Shown here: piece by piece, positions 63,593 through 64,000 of the stretch
Layout: each line of letters begins with the position of its first letter
How positions within the stretch are numbered: position 1 is the first letter of the stretch
Assembly: GCA_963800475.1 (NCBI GenBank)
Contig: CAWDAZ010000003.1
Span: 248,001-312,000 of the forward strand
Direction: 5' to 3'
Origin: Palsa-465 sp963800475
GTDB lineage: Bacteria > Actinomycetota > Thermoleophilia > Solirubrobacterales > Solirubrobacteraceae
DNA length: 64,000 bases
Program-made: the position numbers and the translations under genes
The notes under the pieces: generated by a model
What the model saw: the letters and a program-made list of their open reading frames with translations, nothing else
Told to the model about the DNA's origin: nothing
Databases searched by the model: none

Positions 63593-64000
63593 GTGACCGT
63601 CATCTGGGAGCCAGCCGGCGACTACACGGATATCCGCTACGAGCTCGGGGCCGGCGAGGACGCCGCGATCGCGAAGATCACGATCGACCGCCCGGAGGTC
63701 CGCAACGCGTTCCGCCCCGAGACGGTCGTCGAGCTGTCCGACGCGTTCACCCGCGCGCGCGACGATCTCAACGTCGGCGTCGTGATCCTCACCGGCGAGG
63801 GCCCGGACGCGTTCTGCTCGGGCGGCGACCAGCGCGTCCGCGGCTCGCGCGGCGGCTACGTGACCGGCGCAGACCCGGCCGCCGCCGGCAGCCACCAGGC
63901 GGTCGGGCGGTTCGAGGTCACCGACCTGCACATGCAGATCCGGCGGATGCCCAAGCCGGTGGTGGCGATGGTGGCGGGCTACGCGATCGGCGGCGGGCAT
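63593..64000 (+). CDS. menB: 1,4-dihydroxy-2-naphthoyl-CoA synthase MenB (partial, 3' end off the window)
   Basis: The first 136 codons are present. Crotonase-fold enzyme that closes the naphthoquinone ring in menaquinone synthesis. Visible: a DYTDIRYELG start, ITIDRPEVRNAFRPETVVELSDAF, the oxyanion-hole region TGEGPDAFCSGGDQRVRG and VAGYAIGGGH at the edge. SGGDQR is characteristic of MenB among crotonases. GTG start, 8 nt after TAGTCT; no Shine-Dalgarno. It is divergent from menE. Confidence 0.9.
   Translation, partial: MTVIWEPAGDYTDIRYELGAGEDAAIAKITIDRPEVRNAFRPETVVELSDAFTRARDDLNVGVVILTGEGPDAFCSGGDQRVRGSRGGYVTGADPAAAGSHQAVGRFEVTDLHMQIRRMPKPVVAMVAGYAIGGGH

Overview
This 64 kb window is very GC-rich and gene-dense, with short gaps and many 1-14 bp gene overlaps. 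It looks like chromosome of a high-GC, probably deep-branching actinobacterium of the Thermoleophilia type. Support for this: a MurA with Asp in place of the usual active-site Cys, a Mycobacterium-like SerC, a 23S rRNA of about 3.0 kb, many GTG starts and apparent leaderless transcription starts. The exact taxon is inference; a database search with the complete 16S gene here would settle it.

Layout. 1-2.2 kb: an FMN hydroxyacid dehydrogenase (cut by the window edge), a lipoprotein, a small membrane protein and hisF, all leftward. 2.2-7.1 kb: histidine operon hisZ-hisG-hisD-hisB-hisH-hisA (leftward, overlapping genes) feeding into hisF. 7.1-16 kb: murA, an HD-domain protein, an MmpL-type transporter, a FtsX/MacB-type ABC exporter, and an isocitrate/isopropylmalate dehydrogenase relative. 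16-22.3 kb: small ORFs, then one complete leftward rRNA operon (16S-23S-5S, no tRNA in the spacer) with processing stems and a terminator. 22.3-28.8 kb: yjbQ-like gene, tyrS, a class A penicillin-binding protein with a long glycine tail, alkyladenine glycosylase and argH. 28.8-45.5 kb: a long leftward branched-chain amino acid region: XRE-cupin regulator, leuC, leuD, SAM methyltransferase, secreted Ig-like protein, leuB, ilvE, cimA, DegT aminotransferase, alcohol dehydrogenase, an inactive-looking secreted subtilase and a ceramidase-like secreted protein. 45.6-50.8 kb: two tandem patatin phospholipases and a two-gene exported amine-oxidase/nitrilase-like unit. 50.8-64 kb: leuA with a leucine-rich leader peptide, an AbiEi-like/DUF559 protein, an acyl-CoA ligase, serA-serC, a GlsB-type membrane protein with a lipoprotein hydrolase, ilvC, a MerR/methyltransferase pair, and divergent menE/menB (menB cut by the edge).

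How it works together. The window encodes most of leucine synthesis (leuA, leuB, leuC, leuD, ilvE, ilvC) plus citramalate synthase for isoleucine, most of histidine synthesis (hisC, hisE and hisI are absent here), serine synthesis (serA, serC), the last step of arginine synthesis, and two menaquinone steps. Regulation is visible in the leuA leader (17 residues, 8 Leu) and in a shared XRE/patatin intergenic region. A recurrent pattern is a TAnnnT -10 box 6-9 nt before the start codon of first-in-operon genes, which predicts leaderless mRNAs. Operon-internal genes instead use ATGA/GTGA overlaps or a Shine-Dalgarno sequence.
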